Shown: positions 42,621 to 51,371, numbered from the stretch's first letter. The stretch is 64,000 bases of DNA from Pseudomonas capeferrum (GCF_013523055.1 NZ_JAAMQM010000029.1:1-64000); one strand, 5' to 3'. Notes: a model not told the origin generated them from the letters alone. Numbers and translations: made by a program.

Positions 42621-43725
42621 ATTTCCATCCCAGCTTGTCGTTGTCGCTCAGCCAGTCGCCGAGCCGTTCCAGGCTTGCCGCCGATCCCCCCAGGGCGATG
42701 CCCAGGGCGCGGCTCCAGTAAAGAAAACGATGGATCGGATAGCTCAGGTCGACGCCGATGCCCCCATGCACGTGCTGCGCGATGTGGCCGATGCGGTGGC
42801 CCGCCTCACAGGCCAGGTACGCCGTGGCCAGCGCCTCGGAGGGCGCAGGCAGGCCGGCATCGAGGCGATAGCACAGTTGCCACAGGGTGCTGCGCAAGGT
42901 TTCCAGGGCGATATGGGCGTCGGCCATGCTCATCTGCACCGCCTGGAAGCTGCCGATGCGCCGCTCGAACTGTTGGCGTTCGCTGACATAGGCCACGGTG
43001 CGGCGGATCTGCTCGGCGCTGACCCCCAGTTGCAAGGCGGCCAAAGCAGCGATGGTCCGTGGTTCCAGCCAGGCCAGCGCAGCATCCGGCAAGATCCGGT
43101 CGGCGCTTGCCTGCAGGCCCTCGATCCGCAGGTCGGTGACCGCCTCGCCGTGGGTCAGAACACCGGGCACATGGCGCACCGCGGGATCGGTGAGATCGAG
43201 CAGCAGCAGGCGTATCCGGCCCTCCATCCGCACCGGCACCAACGCCGCCTGCGCCTGTCCGCCCGAGGCCAGCGCGGGCACACGGCCATCGATGCGCACG
43301 CCCTCGCGGCAGGCGCTGGCGTTCAGCGCGATGCCACAGACGGCGTTCGCACCCTCGAGGGACAGGCTCAGCAGCACTTCGCCACGCGCCGCCTGCGCGC
43401 CCAACGATGCACTGTCGCCCAGACCGAAAAGGGCCAGGGTCGCGGCGGCCAACTGGTGCCGCCACAGGGGCACTTGCGCAAGACTGCGGCCCTGGGCTTG
43501 CAGCACCAGCATCAGCTCGGTCATACCTAGGCCGCTGCCACCCTCGCCTTCGGGAATGGCCAGCGCGTGCAGCCCGGTTTCCAGGCACAGCGCCCACAGC
43601 GGGGCCATCATCGCCTCGCCCGAAGCATCCCATTGACGCATGTAGTCGTCATGGCAGTGATCGCTGAACAGGCTGTCGGCCATCTGCTCGATGGCGCGCT
43701 GGTCTTCGCTCAATTCGAAATCCAT
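42592..43725 (-). CDS. Acyl-CoA dehydrogenase, ChsE1/FadE28-like subunit
   Basis: The 377-residue protein has the family fold (FERRIGSFQAVQMSMADAHI and AQHVHGGIGVDLSYPIHRF), but the central flavin loop is replaced (LLSLSLEGANAVCGIAL). This is the pattern of FadE28/ChsE1, the subunit that completes the active site with ChsE2. It lies between the ChsH2-like and ChsH1-like genes. Its best partner is the 39825-40994 product, although the other pair (37385/38536) is close by. The start at 43725 is 12 bases after the ChsH2-like stop. Confidence 0.87.
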   Translation of the reverse strand: MDFELSEDQRAIEQMADSLFSDHCHDDYMRQWDASGEAMMAPLWALCLETGLHALAIPEGEGGSGLGMTELMLVLQAQGRSLAQVPLWRHQLAAATLALFGLGDSASLGAQAARGEVLLSLSLEGANAVCGIALNASACREGVRIDGRVPALASGGQAQAALVPVRMEGRIRLLLLDLTDPAVRHVPGVLTHGEAVTDLRIEGLQASADRILPDAALAWLEPRTIAALAALQLGVSAEQIRRTVAYVSERQQFERRIGSFQAVQMSMADAHIALETLRSTLWQLCYRLDAGLPAPSEALATAYLACEAGHRIGHIAQHVHGGIGVDLSYPIHRFLYWSRALGIALGGSAASLERLGDWLSDNDKLGWKYDFEEHQAL

Positions 43726-43737
43726 GATGCCGCCCTC

Positions 43738-44712
43738 CTACTCGCCCACGGGCCGGAACAACGGCAGCGCCAGCTGCTCGTCGAAGGTCTGGAACTCGAC
43801 CTGCAACTGCTGGCCGATGCGTAGCCCATCGCGCTGTACCCCGGTCAGCCCGGCGATCAGGCGCACGCCCTCTTCCAGTTCGATCAGGCCGATAGGGTTG
43901 GGATGATCGAAGGGCGCTACCTCCGGGTAATGCATGACCACGAAGGAGTACAGGCTGCCGCGGCCACTGGCCTGGACGCTGTCCCACTCGAAGCTGTGGC
44001 AGTGCGTGCACACGGGCGCCGGTGGATGGCGCAAGGTGGCGCAGGCGCTGCAGCGCTGGATCAGCAGCTTGCCTTCGGCGCAGCCTTCCCAGAAGAAGCG
44101 GGTGTCGTCGCTGACGCCTGGCAGTGGGCGCTTGGCCTTGGCAGGCTCGTTCTCGATCGGGGCCTGGGCGGCGGTTCGCGCACTGGCCGGACGGAACTTG
44201 AAGACCCTGAACAGCAGCTCGCCCACGGGCTCGTCGCCCTCGGGTTTCTCGACGAAATGGCTCATGACCAGGGTGACGAAGAAGCCCGTGCCCAGGCCAG
44301 TGGTCTTCTCGTCGCCGACCGACTCCAGGCGAGTGGTGTAGTAGAGGCGCTCGCCCAGGTACACCGGGCGGGTGAAGCTCAGTTCGGAGTTGACCGCGAC
44401 CACCGAGGCGTAGCCGTATTCCTCGATCAGCTTGAGCACTTCGTAGGGGTTCTGATCCGTGGAGCCCGGCGGGTAGTTGTTGGCGTGCAGGCCCTCCATG
44501 GTCCACACCTGGAGCATGGCCGGCGGTGCGACCAGCCCGCCATGCGGTCCGTCCGCCGCGTAAGCCGCGTCGGTGTAGAGCGGGTTGTCGACGCCCATGA
44601 TCTCGCACCACTGGCGGATCATCGGCGCGTTGACCGCGTCCCAGGCATACACCCGGCCATATTGGCGCCCCACGAGGGTGCGCACACTGGATAGCAATTG
44701 TGGATCAGCCAA
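43738..44712 (-). CDS. ChsH2-like MaoC-DUF35 protein
   Basis: The 324-residue protein has an N-terminal MaoC hot-dog domain (about 1-160) and a C-terminal DUF35 unit (about 200-320) with the zinc ribbon CSACATLRHPPAPVCTHC. The hydratase motif position reads MGVDNPLYTD: the catalytic His is Tyr, so this half is non-catalytic, as in mycobacterial ChsH2. The DUF35 domain should bind and activate the Ltp2-like aldolase, and the MaoC domain should pair with ChsH1. A Pro/Ala/Lys linker separates the two. It is the second gene of the long operon, 57 bases after the SDR gene. Confidence 0.9.
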   Translation of the reverse strand: MADPQLLSSVRTLVGRQYGRVYAWDAVNAPMIRQWCEIMGVDNPLYTDAAYAADGPHGGLVAPPAMLQVWTMEGLHANNYPPGSTDQNPYEVLKLIEEYGYASVVAVNSELSFTRPVYLGERLYYTTRLESVGDEKTTGLGTGFFVTLVMSHFVEKPEGDEPVGELLFRVFKFRPASARTAAQAPIENEPAKAKRPLPGVSDDTRFFWEGCAEGKLLIQRCSACATLRHPPAPVCTHCHSFEWDSVQASGRGSLYSFVVMHYPEVAPFDHPNPIGLIELEEGVRLIAGLTGVQRDGLRIGQQLQVEFQTFDEQLALPLFRPVGE

Positions 44713-44769
44713 AGTCGTCTCCTGTAGCGTGAGGGCGGCGACCGGAAGCGGCCGCCGCCGGAGGGTCGA

Positions 44770-45543
44770 TCAGGTGGGCAGGACTTGCGCCGCGTGCAGG
44801 AACGCCGGGCGCTCGCCGCCGCCGTGCAGCAGCAGGTTGCAACCGCTGGCATAGCTGGCCATGGGCGACCCCATGTACAGGCAGGCATTGGCGATATCGC
44901 TGGCATCGGCCATGCGCCCGGCCGGGATGCTGGCCTTGACGGCGGTGATCCCGGCGTCGTCGCCGTAGTGCAGGTGCGCTTGATCGGTCAGCACCAGGCC
45001 TGGGCTGACGGCCACCACGCGCACCTTGGGTGCCCACTCCACCGCCAGCGATTGCACCAGGGCCAGTACGCCGGCCTTGGCGGCCCCGTAGGCGGCGGTT
45101 CCCGGAGAGGCGCGCAGGGCGCTGATGCTGCCGATGAAGACGATGCAACCGCCCTGCGCCTGGGCCTGCATCAACCGGTTGGCGTGCTGGGCGGCGTTGA
45201 GTGGCGCGATCAGGTTCAGCCGCAGGATGCTTTCGTGGAAGCGTGGCGACGCGGTGGCAGCGATGGCCGAAGGACTGCCGCCAGCGTTGTTGATCAGTAC
45301 ATCGAGGCGACCGAAATCACGCTCGATGGTGTCGAACAGCGCTTTGAGCGAATCGCCGTCGCGGACGTCGGTGGCGATGAACATCGCACGACGCCCGCCT
45401 ACGCAAGGCAGTTGTTCGGGCTCGCTTCGAGCGCAGACGATGACCTGCGCTCCGGCGGCGAGAAAGCCCTGGGCGATACCCGCGCCGATGCCCTTGCTGC
45501 CACCGGTGACGAGCACCACCTTGCCACTGTAATCAAGCCACAT
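44770..45543 (-). CDS. Short-chain dehydrogenase/reductase
   Basis: The 257-residue SDR has TGGSKGIG, NNAGGSPSAI, Ser in IGSISALRA and Tyr/Lys in YGAAKAGV. It is the first gene of the minus-strand side-chain operon, and a dyad site centred near 45610 lies about 60 bases upstream. SDRs in comparable clusters act on hydroxysteroids or hydroxyacyl-CoAs. The C-terminal tail (HGGGERPFLHAAQVLPT type) differs from the usual VDGG ending. No definite substrate can be assigned. Confidence 0.85.
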   Translation of the reverse strand: MWLDYSGKVVLVTGGSKGIGAGIAQGFLAAGAQVIVCARSEPEQLPCVGGRRAMFIATDVRDGDSLKALFDTIERDFGRLDVLINNAGGSPSAIAATASPRFHESILRLNLIAPLNAAQHANRLMQAQAQGGCIVFIGSISALRASPGTAAYGAAKAGVLALVQSLAVEWAPKVRVVAVSPGLVLTDQAHLHYGDDAGITAVKASIPAGRMADASDIANACLYMGSPMASYASGCNLLLHGGGERPAFLHAAQVLPT

Positions 45544-45600
45544 CTCATGCTCCTTGGTCTGCTGTCAGGGAGCACTCTAGGCGCTATGCCCGGCGCATTC

Positions 45601-45619
45601 TTCGTCTGAACGGACGATG
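45601..45619. promoter_or_regulatory. Putative bidirectional regulon operator
   Basis: TTCGTCTGAACGGACGATG lies in the 140-base divergent region between the side-chain operon (start 45543) and the crotonase gene (start 45684). Its flanks are near-symmetric (TTCGTC on one side, GACGATGAA on the other). It is about 58 and 64 bases from the two starts, so it could serve both. Confidence 0.65.
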
Positions 45620-45683
45620 AATGCGCAATGGCCGGGCGCAACACTGGCGGGCATATCGATAACGCCTGGCACGTGAGGAAACC

Positions 45684-46469
45684 ATGCCCGACACCCCTGC
45701 CCCACCGGTCCTGCTCGAACGGCCTTCATCGGGCGTTGCCCTCCTGCGGCTCAACCGGCCACAGGCGACCAACGCCCTGAGCCTGGAGTTGCAGATGCTT
45801 CTCTCAAGGTATTTCAGCGAGCTGGGCATGGACCCAGGGGTGCGTTGCATCGTGGTGACGGGGGGCGACAAGGTATTCGCTGCCGGTGGCGACATCGGCA
45901 GCATGGCCGACGTCGGCCCGATCGATATCTACCAGCGCCATACCGAGCGGGTCTGGGCGCCGATCCAGCATTGCCCCAAGCCGGTGATCGCGGCGGTCTG
46001 CGGGTATGCCTATGGGGGTGGCTGCGAACTGGCGATGCTCGCCGACCTGATCGTCGCGGGGCGTGGCGCGCGGTTCTGCCAGCCGGAGATTCGCATCGGC
46101 ATCATGCCCGGAATTGGCGGGACCCAACGGCTGGTGCGGGCGGTGGGCAAGGTCAAGGCCATGCGCATGGCGCTCACCGGGCAACCGATCAGCGCCGAGG
46201 AAGCCTGGGTGGCGGGGTTGGTGAGTGATCTGGTGGACGATGACCAGGTCCAGGCCCATGCGCTGGAATTGGCAGGGGTGATTGCCGCGATGCCGGCATT
46301 GGCGGCCGAACAGATCAAGGAAGTGATCCTGGCGGGGATGGACGCGCCCCTGGAGACAGGCCTGGCGCTGGAGCGCAAGGCCAATGCCTTGCTGTTCGCC
46401 TCGCGGGATCAGAAGGAAGGCATGCAGGCATTCATCGAGAAGCGGGCGCCGCGGTTCGAGGGGTGTTGA
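45684..46469 (+). CDS. Enoyl-CoA hydratase/isomerase (crotonase family)
   Basis: The 261-residue crotonase has FAAGGDIGSM for the oxyanion hole, YGGGCELAM with one likely catalytic Glu, and QPEIRIGIMPGIGGTQRL with the second. Both acids are kept, so hydratase activity is likely. The ATG at 45684 has TGAGGAAA upstream. It is transcribed alone and divergently from the side-chain operon, with a shared operator-like dyad. In steroid degraders such enzymes act on C/D-ring or side-chain enoyl-CoAs. The exact step is not visible. Confidence 0.88.
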   Translation: MPDTPAPPVLLERPSSGVALLRLNRPQATNALSLELQMLLSRYFSELGMDPGVRCIVVTGGDKVFAAGGDIGSMADVGPIDIYQRHTERVWAPIQHCPKPVIAAVCGYAYGGGCELAMLADLIVAGRGARFCQPEIRIGIMPGIGGTQRLVRAVGKVKAMRMALTGQPISAEEAWVAGLVSDLVDDDQVQAHALELAGVIAAMPALAAEQIKEVILAGMDAPLETGLALERKANALLFASRDQKEGMQAFIEKRAPRFEGC

Positions 46470-46488
46470 GGGGAGTCAGCGTTGGGCT

Positions 46489-47193
46489 GCATGGCAGGAG
46501 ATTGCAGGAAGGCCGATAGGTGCATGCCGGTTGGTTCTTTGTTGTCCTTGAGACGAGCGCCGCCCGCGCGGCGCTTCGCGGGTAAACCCGCTCCCACATT
46601 TGTTGCACCGTGCCATGGCCTGATAGACCGAGGTCTTAGCCTTTGTTTGTATGGCAAGGATAATGAGGTGCCAACAACAGCCTTGATGCAGTCTTTAGCC
46701 ATGCACCAAGGCTGACAACTCCAATCTCACAGGCCATGGCACGGTGCAACAAATGTGGGAGCGGCGGTTCGCCGATGCGATTTACCCGCGAAGCGCCGCG
46801 CGGGCGGCGCTCGATCTCAAGGACACTGAAGATCTACTGACAAACACCTCGCGAAGCACCGCGCGAGCAGCACTTGATCTCAAGAGCGCTGAAGATCTAC
46901 CGACATACACCTCGCGAAGCGCCACGCGGGCAGCACTCGATCTCAAGAGCGCCGAAGATCTACCGACAAACACTCGCGAAGCGCCGCGCGGGCGGCGCTC
47001 GATCTCAAGGACACTGAAGATCTACCGACAAACACCTCGCGAAGCACCGCACGGGCAGCACTCGATCTCAAGAGCGCTGAAGATCTACCGACAGGCACCG
47101 CGCGAAGCACCGTGCGGGCGGCGCTCGTTCTCAAGGGCGCTGCAAAGACCATGGCATGCACCTATCGGCCATTCTGCAACCCCCTGCCATGCA
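46489..47193. repeat. 705-bp element with long terminal inverted repeats
   Basis: The left arm GCATGGCAGGAGATTGCAGG (from 46489) continues through GCCGATAGGTGCATGCC and TTGAGACGAGCGCCGCCCGC to about 46575. The right arm (about 47105-47193) is its reverse complement with few changes. Nested inside is a perfect 35-bp inverted repeat (about 46588-46622 and 46730-46764) with the core CCCACATTTGTTGCACCGTG. The rest is a tandem array (46788-47147). No transposase gene is present. It lies between convergent genes and looks like a non-autonomous, REP-related element. Confidence 0.75.
46788..47147. repeat. Six tandem ~63-bp repeats
   Basis: Units begin GCGAAGC at 46788, 46851, 46914, 46975, 47039 and 47102, so the period is 61-64 bases. 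The unit contains CTCGATCTCAAG and, in the first five copies, GAAGATCTAC; the last is partial. Because the period is near 63, an open frame of 174 codons crosses it, but the frame shifts where the period is 61 or 64 and it has no support as a gene. Confidence 0.85.
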
Positions 47194-47215
47194 CCAGCCT
47201 GTCACGGCCCTCTCG

Positions 47216-47983
47216 TCAGATCGACATCACCAACTGCCCACTGTCGATCCGCAACTCCACGCCATTGACCGCGCGCGACTCATCGCTGGCCAGGTACAGC
47301 ACACTGGCAGCCACGTCTTCGGGCAGACACATGCGGTTCATCGGGTCACTGTCGATGGTCAACCGGGCCGGGTCGATGCCTTCCGGGAAGCCGCCGCGGG
47401 TCATGTCGGTCAATACGCCGTCGGGATGCAACGAGTTGCAGCGGATCCGATACCTGCGACGCCTGCACAAGGCCGCCACCGAGCGTGTCAATGCCGCCAC
47501 CGCGCCTTTCGAGGCGCTGTAAGCCAGGTAATCATCGCGCCCGGCCAGCGCGGCGACCGACGACAGGTTGATGATCGACCCGCCTCGCTCCTTCATCAAG
47601 GCGATCCCCGCGCGACATCCCAGGAATACGCTGGTGGCATTCACCCGCATGAGCCTGTCCCAGTCCTGCAACCTTGTGTCCTCGATGCCTCCGGGCTGTA
47701 GCATGCCTGCGTTGTTGAGGAGAATATCGAGACGGCCATGGCGCTCACGCAACACGTCCATGACCCGTTGCCAATCCTCTTCGCTGCTGGCGTCGTGGCG
47801 GATGAACATGGCCGCCGCACCCAGCTCCGCGGCCAGTCTCTCGCCGGCCTGCTCATCGATATCGCTGATCAGCACCTGCGCGCCTTGAGCCACCAGCAGG
47901 CGCGCGCTCGCCCGGCCAATACCCTTGGCGCCTCCGGTTACCAACGCGACTTTGCCCTGAACCCATCCGCTGCCCTCGTTCAT
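47216..47983 (-). CDS. 3beta/17beta-hydroxysteroid dehydrogenase
   Basis: The 255-residue SDR closely resembles the Comamonas testosteroni 3beta/17beta-HSD. Shared features are MFIRHDASSEEDW, NNAGMLQPGGIED, VFLGCRAGIALMKERGGSII, Ser141/142 with Tyr155 and Lys159 (YSASK), and RIRCNSLHPDG. It interconverts 3beta- or 17beta-hydroxyls and ketones on the steroid nucleus. Its start overlaps the stop of the delta4-dehydrogenase gene by four bases, so ring-oxidising enzymes are co-translated. It is last in the three-gene minus-strand operon starting at 51371. Confidence 0.9.
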   Translation of the reverse strand: MNEGSGWVQGKVALVTGGAKGIGRASARLLVAQGAQVLISDIDEQAGERLAAELGAAAMFIRHDASSEEDWQRVMDVLRERHGRLDILLNNAGMLQPGGIEDTRLQDWDRLMRVNATSVFLGCRAGIALMKERGGSIINLSSVAALAGRDDYLAYSASKGAVAALTRSVAALCRRRRYRIRCNSLHPDGVLTDMTRGGFPEGIDPARLTIDSDPMNRMCLPEDVAASVLYLASDESRAVNGVELRIDSGQLVMSI

Positions 47984-49653
47984 GACACCACCTCGCGGTT
48001 CACTTCCGGCTGCACTCCCAGCGCCACCGCCATCCCGGCGCGACGCCCGGAGAACACGCAGTCGGCCAGGGACAGGCCGCTGATATAAAGATGTGAAGGA
48101 ATCCCCACGGCCGCGCGCCCGGCGGCAAACAGGCCGGCGACAGGCTGGCCGTGGGCATCGAGCACGGCGCCGCTGCGCTCATCCACACGCAAACCGCCAA
48201 GGGTCAACGCGCCTAGGGGAAAGACCGGATTGCCCACCGAGATGTCGCAGGCGTAGAAAGGCCCTTGCTCCAATGCCTGACGGCCATCGGCGGATTTGCC
48301 GAACGGCTCGGGCGCCTGGCCACGGGCCGCAGCGTTGTTGAGCAGCACCGATTGGCGTAGCGTCTCGGCGTGCATGCCAGTAACCGCCGCCAACTGCCGC
48401 AGGTCCTTGGCCTTGCGCGCACCCAGCATCAGTGCCAGTGCCGGCAGTGCCTGGAACCACCAGTAGCCGCCGAACACCGCCTCGCGCAAGGCTTTCTTGC
48501 GCAGGGGAGCGTCCAGTACCAACCAGGCCTGACCACCCTGCTCTTCCATCAGGGGCTGGCCCAGGGTCGCGCCATACACTTCCTCGTTGCAGAAACGCTG
48601 ACCCGCTCGATTGACCACGATGCCCTTGTGCCAGCTGTAGGGCGGGTTGATGAAACGCCAGGCCGAAACCCGTTCCAGCCTGTCGCTGGCAGCGCCGACG
48701 CTTAGCCCCAGGCGCAGTCCGCTGCCATCGCAGCCGGTCGCGCCCACCTTGAAGTTGCGACGAAACTTGGGCGCATGCACCTTGATCATCTCGCGGTTGA
48801 AGATGAACCCGCCCGTGCCGAGGATCACGCCCTTGCCAGCTCGCACCAGGCAGCGCCTGGCGTGGGCCTGCTCGAGCGCATTGACCCGCTTGCGCAAGCG
48901 GTCGCAATAACCAGGGGCGAAGTTCTGCAAGCGCTCGGCTCGCGCTGCCAGCCGCGCATGTTGCAAGGCTTCCTTGCTGCCAGGCGCCAGGCACCACAAC
49001 TCGGCCCCGATCACGCGCCCGCTGCGATCGACCACCAGGCGCCTGGCCGCCGACTGCGGCATGGGCCGTACACCAGCGCGCAGGCAGGCTGCCTGCAAGT
49101 GCCCATACAGGACCGCGCCGCACTGCCCCCTGCCTACCGTGCGATGGCCGCGAGGCGCGGGCGGATGCTCGCCGCCATAGGCGGGCACCAGTTCGTTACC
49201 CGAGTAATAGAGGTAAGCACCATCAGGCGGATAGGATGTCTTGCCGCCCGGCGGCATCTGGTGGGCATAGGGCGCGCCATGGCTTTCCAGCCATTGCAGG
49301 TTGGTGACACTGTCGGCGCAGAAGCGTCGCAAGGTCTCGTCGCTGATCACACCCTGAGTTTCGTGCCGGAGATAGTCGAACATCGCCTCGGGCGTATCGC
49401 TGAAACCTGCCGCGCGCTGATGCCGGGTGCCACCGCCGGCGTACACCACCCCGCCGCTCCTGGCGCTGGCGCCGCCACCGGTGAAGCGGTCGGCGATCAC
49501 CACATCGGCGCCTTCGGCACGGGCTTGCAGAGCCGCGCAGGCACCGGCGGCGCCCCAGCCGATGACCAGCACATCGCACCGCGCGTCCCATTGCAGCGCA
49601 CTGGCGTCGTCCACCCGCAGGGGCTCGAGGATCGGCGTCACCGTGGAGCTCAT
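47980..49653 (-). CDS. 3-ketosteroid delta4-dehydrogenase-like flavoprotein (TesI/delta4-KstD type)
   Basis: The 557-residue FAD protein has VLVIGWGAAGACAALQA, the ASARSGGVVYAGGG segment and the C-terminal GLFAAGRAAVGIPSHLYISG. It belongs to the fumarate-reductase/ketosteroid-dehydrogenase superfamily, in the branch with TesI and delta4-(5alpha)-KstD. These introduce the 4,5 double bond into saturated 3-ketosteroids. Bile acids have a 5beta A/B junction, so a delta4-dehydrogenase is needed after HsdA. It overlaps both neighbours by four bases. Distinction from the delta1 enzyme rests on the very different N- and C-terminal motifs of the two genes. Confidence 0.85.
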   Translation of the reverse strand: MSSTVTPILEPLRVDDASALQWDARCDVLVIGWGAAGACAALQARAEGADVVIADRFTGGGASARSGGVVYAGGGTRHQRAAGFSDTPEAMFDYLRHETQGVISDETLRRFCADSVTNLQWLESHGAPYAHQMPPGGKTSYPPDGAYLYYSGNELVPAYGGEHPPAPRGHRTVGRGQCGAVLYGHLQAACLRAGVRPMPQSAARRLVVDRSGRVIGAELWCLAPGSKEALQHARLAARAERLQNFAPGYCDRLRKRVNALEQAHARRCLVRAGKGVILGTGGFIFNREMIKVHAPKFRRNFKVGATGCDGSGLRLGLSVGAASDRLERVSAWRFINPPYSWHKGIVVNRAGQRFCNEEVYGATLGQPLMEEQGGQAWLVLDAPLRKKALREAVFGGYWWFQALPALALMLGARKAKDLRQLAAVTGMHAETLRQSVLLNNAAARGQAPEPFGKSADGRQALEQGPFYACDISVGNPVFPLGALTLGGLRVDERSGAVLDAHGQPVAGLFAAGRAAVGIPSHLYISGLSLADCVFSGRRAGMAVALGVQPEVNREVVS

Positions 49654-51371
49654 GAGGCCTCCTGGCGGCGCGTGGCCAGATGATTGGCGGCGATGTAGCC
49701 GAAGGTCATCGCCGGCCCCAGGGTTCCGCCCGCGCCGGGATAGCTGGTGCCCATCACCGAGGCCGAGCAGTTGCCGATGGCGTACAGGCCGGGAATCGGC
49801 GAGCTATCTTCGCGCACCACCTGGGCCTGGGCATTGGTCAGCAAGCCGCCCTTGGTACCGATATCACCGGCATCCAGGCGCATGGCGTAGTACGGCCCCT
49901 TGCGCAGGGGCGCCAGGCAGGGGTTGGGCTTGATATTGCAATCGCCGTAGTAGCGGTCGAAGACATTGCCGCCACGACCGAAGTCCAGGTCCACGCCGGT
50001 ACGGGCGTAATCGTTGACCCGCGCCACGGTGGTGGCCAGGCCCTGCGGGTCGACGCCGATCTGCTGCGCCAGTGCTTCCAGTGTGTCGGCCTTCCAGTAC
50101 AGGGTGTCGAGCCACTCCTTGCGCAGGCGGCTGTCGGGCATGACCTGGGCCGGCATCAACGGCCCCATGGCATAGTGGAAGCGAAAATGTCCGTCGAAGA
50201 CCACCCAGGCCGGCACCGAACTTCCGCCGCTGTGCGCGTTGTCGCGGTGCATGGCATCGACGAATTCCAGGTAAGGCGCGGCCTCGTTGACGAAGCGCCG
50301 ACCCTGGCCATTGACCACGATGGCGCCGGGGAATGCCCGCTCGGCGAAGATCCCGCGGGGCTTGTCTTCACCGGGTACGGCGATGGTCGGTGCCCACCAG
50401 GCCCAGTCCATCAACGCGGTGGCCGCGCCCTGGGCGAGGCCGGCTTCGAGCGCGGCGCCGGTGTTGTTGCCTGGGGGCGTGGCGCTCCAGGCGGCGCGTG
50501 TCGGCTTGGGCAGGTACTGCTCGCGCAAGGTCTGGCTCTGTTCGAACCCCCCGGCGGCAAGGATCACCCCATGGCGGGCGTGCAGCTCGATGTCTCGCCC
50601 GTCGCGATGAATGCGCACCCCGCTGACACGGCCCTGCTCGGTAAGCAGCTCTCGGAAGTCGCTGTTCAACCACAGCGGTACGTTGCGGTCCATCAGCGAG
50701 CGGCGCAACGAACAGACCAGCGAACTGCCCAGCGCCGCGCGGCGGTCGAGACGGCTCTTGCGCCGCCATTTGAAGTCGAGCTTGTAGCGCAGCATCAGCC
50801 GCAGGATCAGCAGTTGCCAGCCGAAACCGCGAGCCATGGCCTTGTGGGCATCGCGCGCGGTCCAGGCGATGCGTCCCATGAGCAAGGTCGAGGGCGACGG
50901 TTTGCGCAGGTTGTCCAGCTCTTCCTCGAGCAGGCTGCTGTCGAACAGCTCCGGGTCGAGGGTGCGACCACCCGGCAAGGCGCCGGGCAGGTGCGGATAG
51001 TAGTCGGGGTATTTCGCCGCCACCGCGTAGCGCACGCGGCTTGTGCGGGTGAGCGCTTCGATCATCTTCGGCGCATTGTCCAGGTAGGCTTGCAGACGCG
51101 TCTGATCGACCTGTCCTCCCGCGGCCGCGGTGAGGTATCGCAAGGCCTGCTCAGCGCTGTCGTTGCCGCCCTGACGGGCGAAATAATGGTTGTTGGGTAT
51201 CCAGATGCCGCCACCGGAGATCGCCGAAGTGCCGCCGAACTTGTCGCTTTTTTCCAGGACCAGCACGCTGAAGCCTTGGTCGGCGAGAAACACCGCGCAG
51301 GTCATCGCACCAGCACCCGAACCGACCACTATGACGTCGTAACGGGTTTGAGACTGATCTTGAGCCGTCAT
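49650..51371 (-). CDS. kstD: 3-ketosteroid delta1-dehydrogenase
   Basis: The protein is about 573 residues. It has the dinucleotide motif VIVVGSGAGAMTCAVFLA, KFGGTSAISGGGIWIPNN near residue 45-60, and the C-terminal TSYPGAGGTLGPAMTFGYIAA, all typical of KstD/TesH. It desaturates the C1-C2 bond of ring A with FAD, preparing ring B opening together with KshAB. I place the start at the ATG at 51371, directly after ACAACAACA. There is no good Shine-Dalgarno sequence there, and an upstream ATG near 51446 is a possible alternative. A strong dyad lies at 51471-51489. It is first in the kstD, delta4-dehydrogenase, HSD operon. Confidence 0.9.
   Translation of the reverse strand: MTAQDQSQTRYDVIVVGSGAGAMTCAVFLADQGFSVLVLEKSDKFGGTSAISGGGIWIPNNHYFARQGGNDSAEQALRYLTAAAGGQVDQTRLQAYLDNAPKMIEALTRTSRVRYAVAAKYPDYYPHLPGALPGGRTLDPELFDSSLLEEELDNLRKPSPSTLLMGRIAWTARDAHKAMARGFGWQLLILRLMLRYKLDFKWRRKSRLDRRAALGSSLVCSLRRSLMDRNVPLWLNSDFRELLTEQGRVSGVRIHRDGRDIELHARHGVILAAGGFEQSQTLREQYLPKPTRAAWSATPPGNNTGAALEAGLAQGAATALMDWAWWAPTIAVPGEDKPRGIFAERAFPGAIVVNGQGRRFVNEAAPYLEFVDAMHRDNAHSGGSSVPAWVVFDGHFRFHYAMGPLMPAQVMPDSRLRKEWLDTLYWKADTLEALAQQIGVDPQGLATTVARVNDYARTGVDLDFGRGGNVFDRYYGDCNIKPNPCLAPLRKGPYYAMRLDAGDIGTKGGLLTNAQAQVVREDSSPIPGLYAIGNCSASVMGTSYPGAGGTLGPAMTFGYIAANHLATRRQEAS

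Noticed and set aside
46788-47147. CRISPR-like array
   Set aside because: The repeats are contiguous 61-64-bp units without unique spacers, and no cas gene is nearby.
46744-47268. Open frame of 174 codons over the 63-bp repeats
   Set aside because: It exists only because the repeat period is close to a multiple of three. The reading frame shifts between copies, there is no ribosome binding site, and it runs into the 3' end of the HSD gene.
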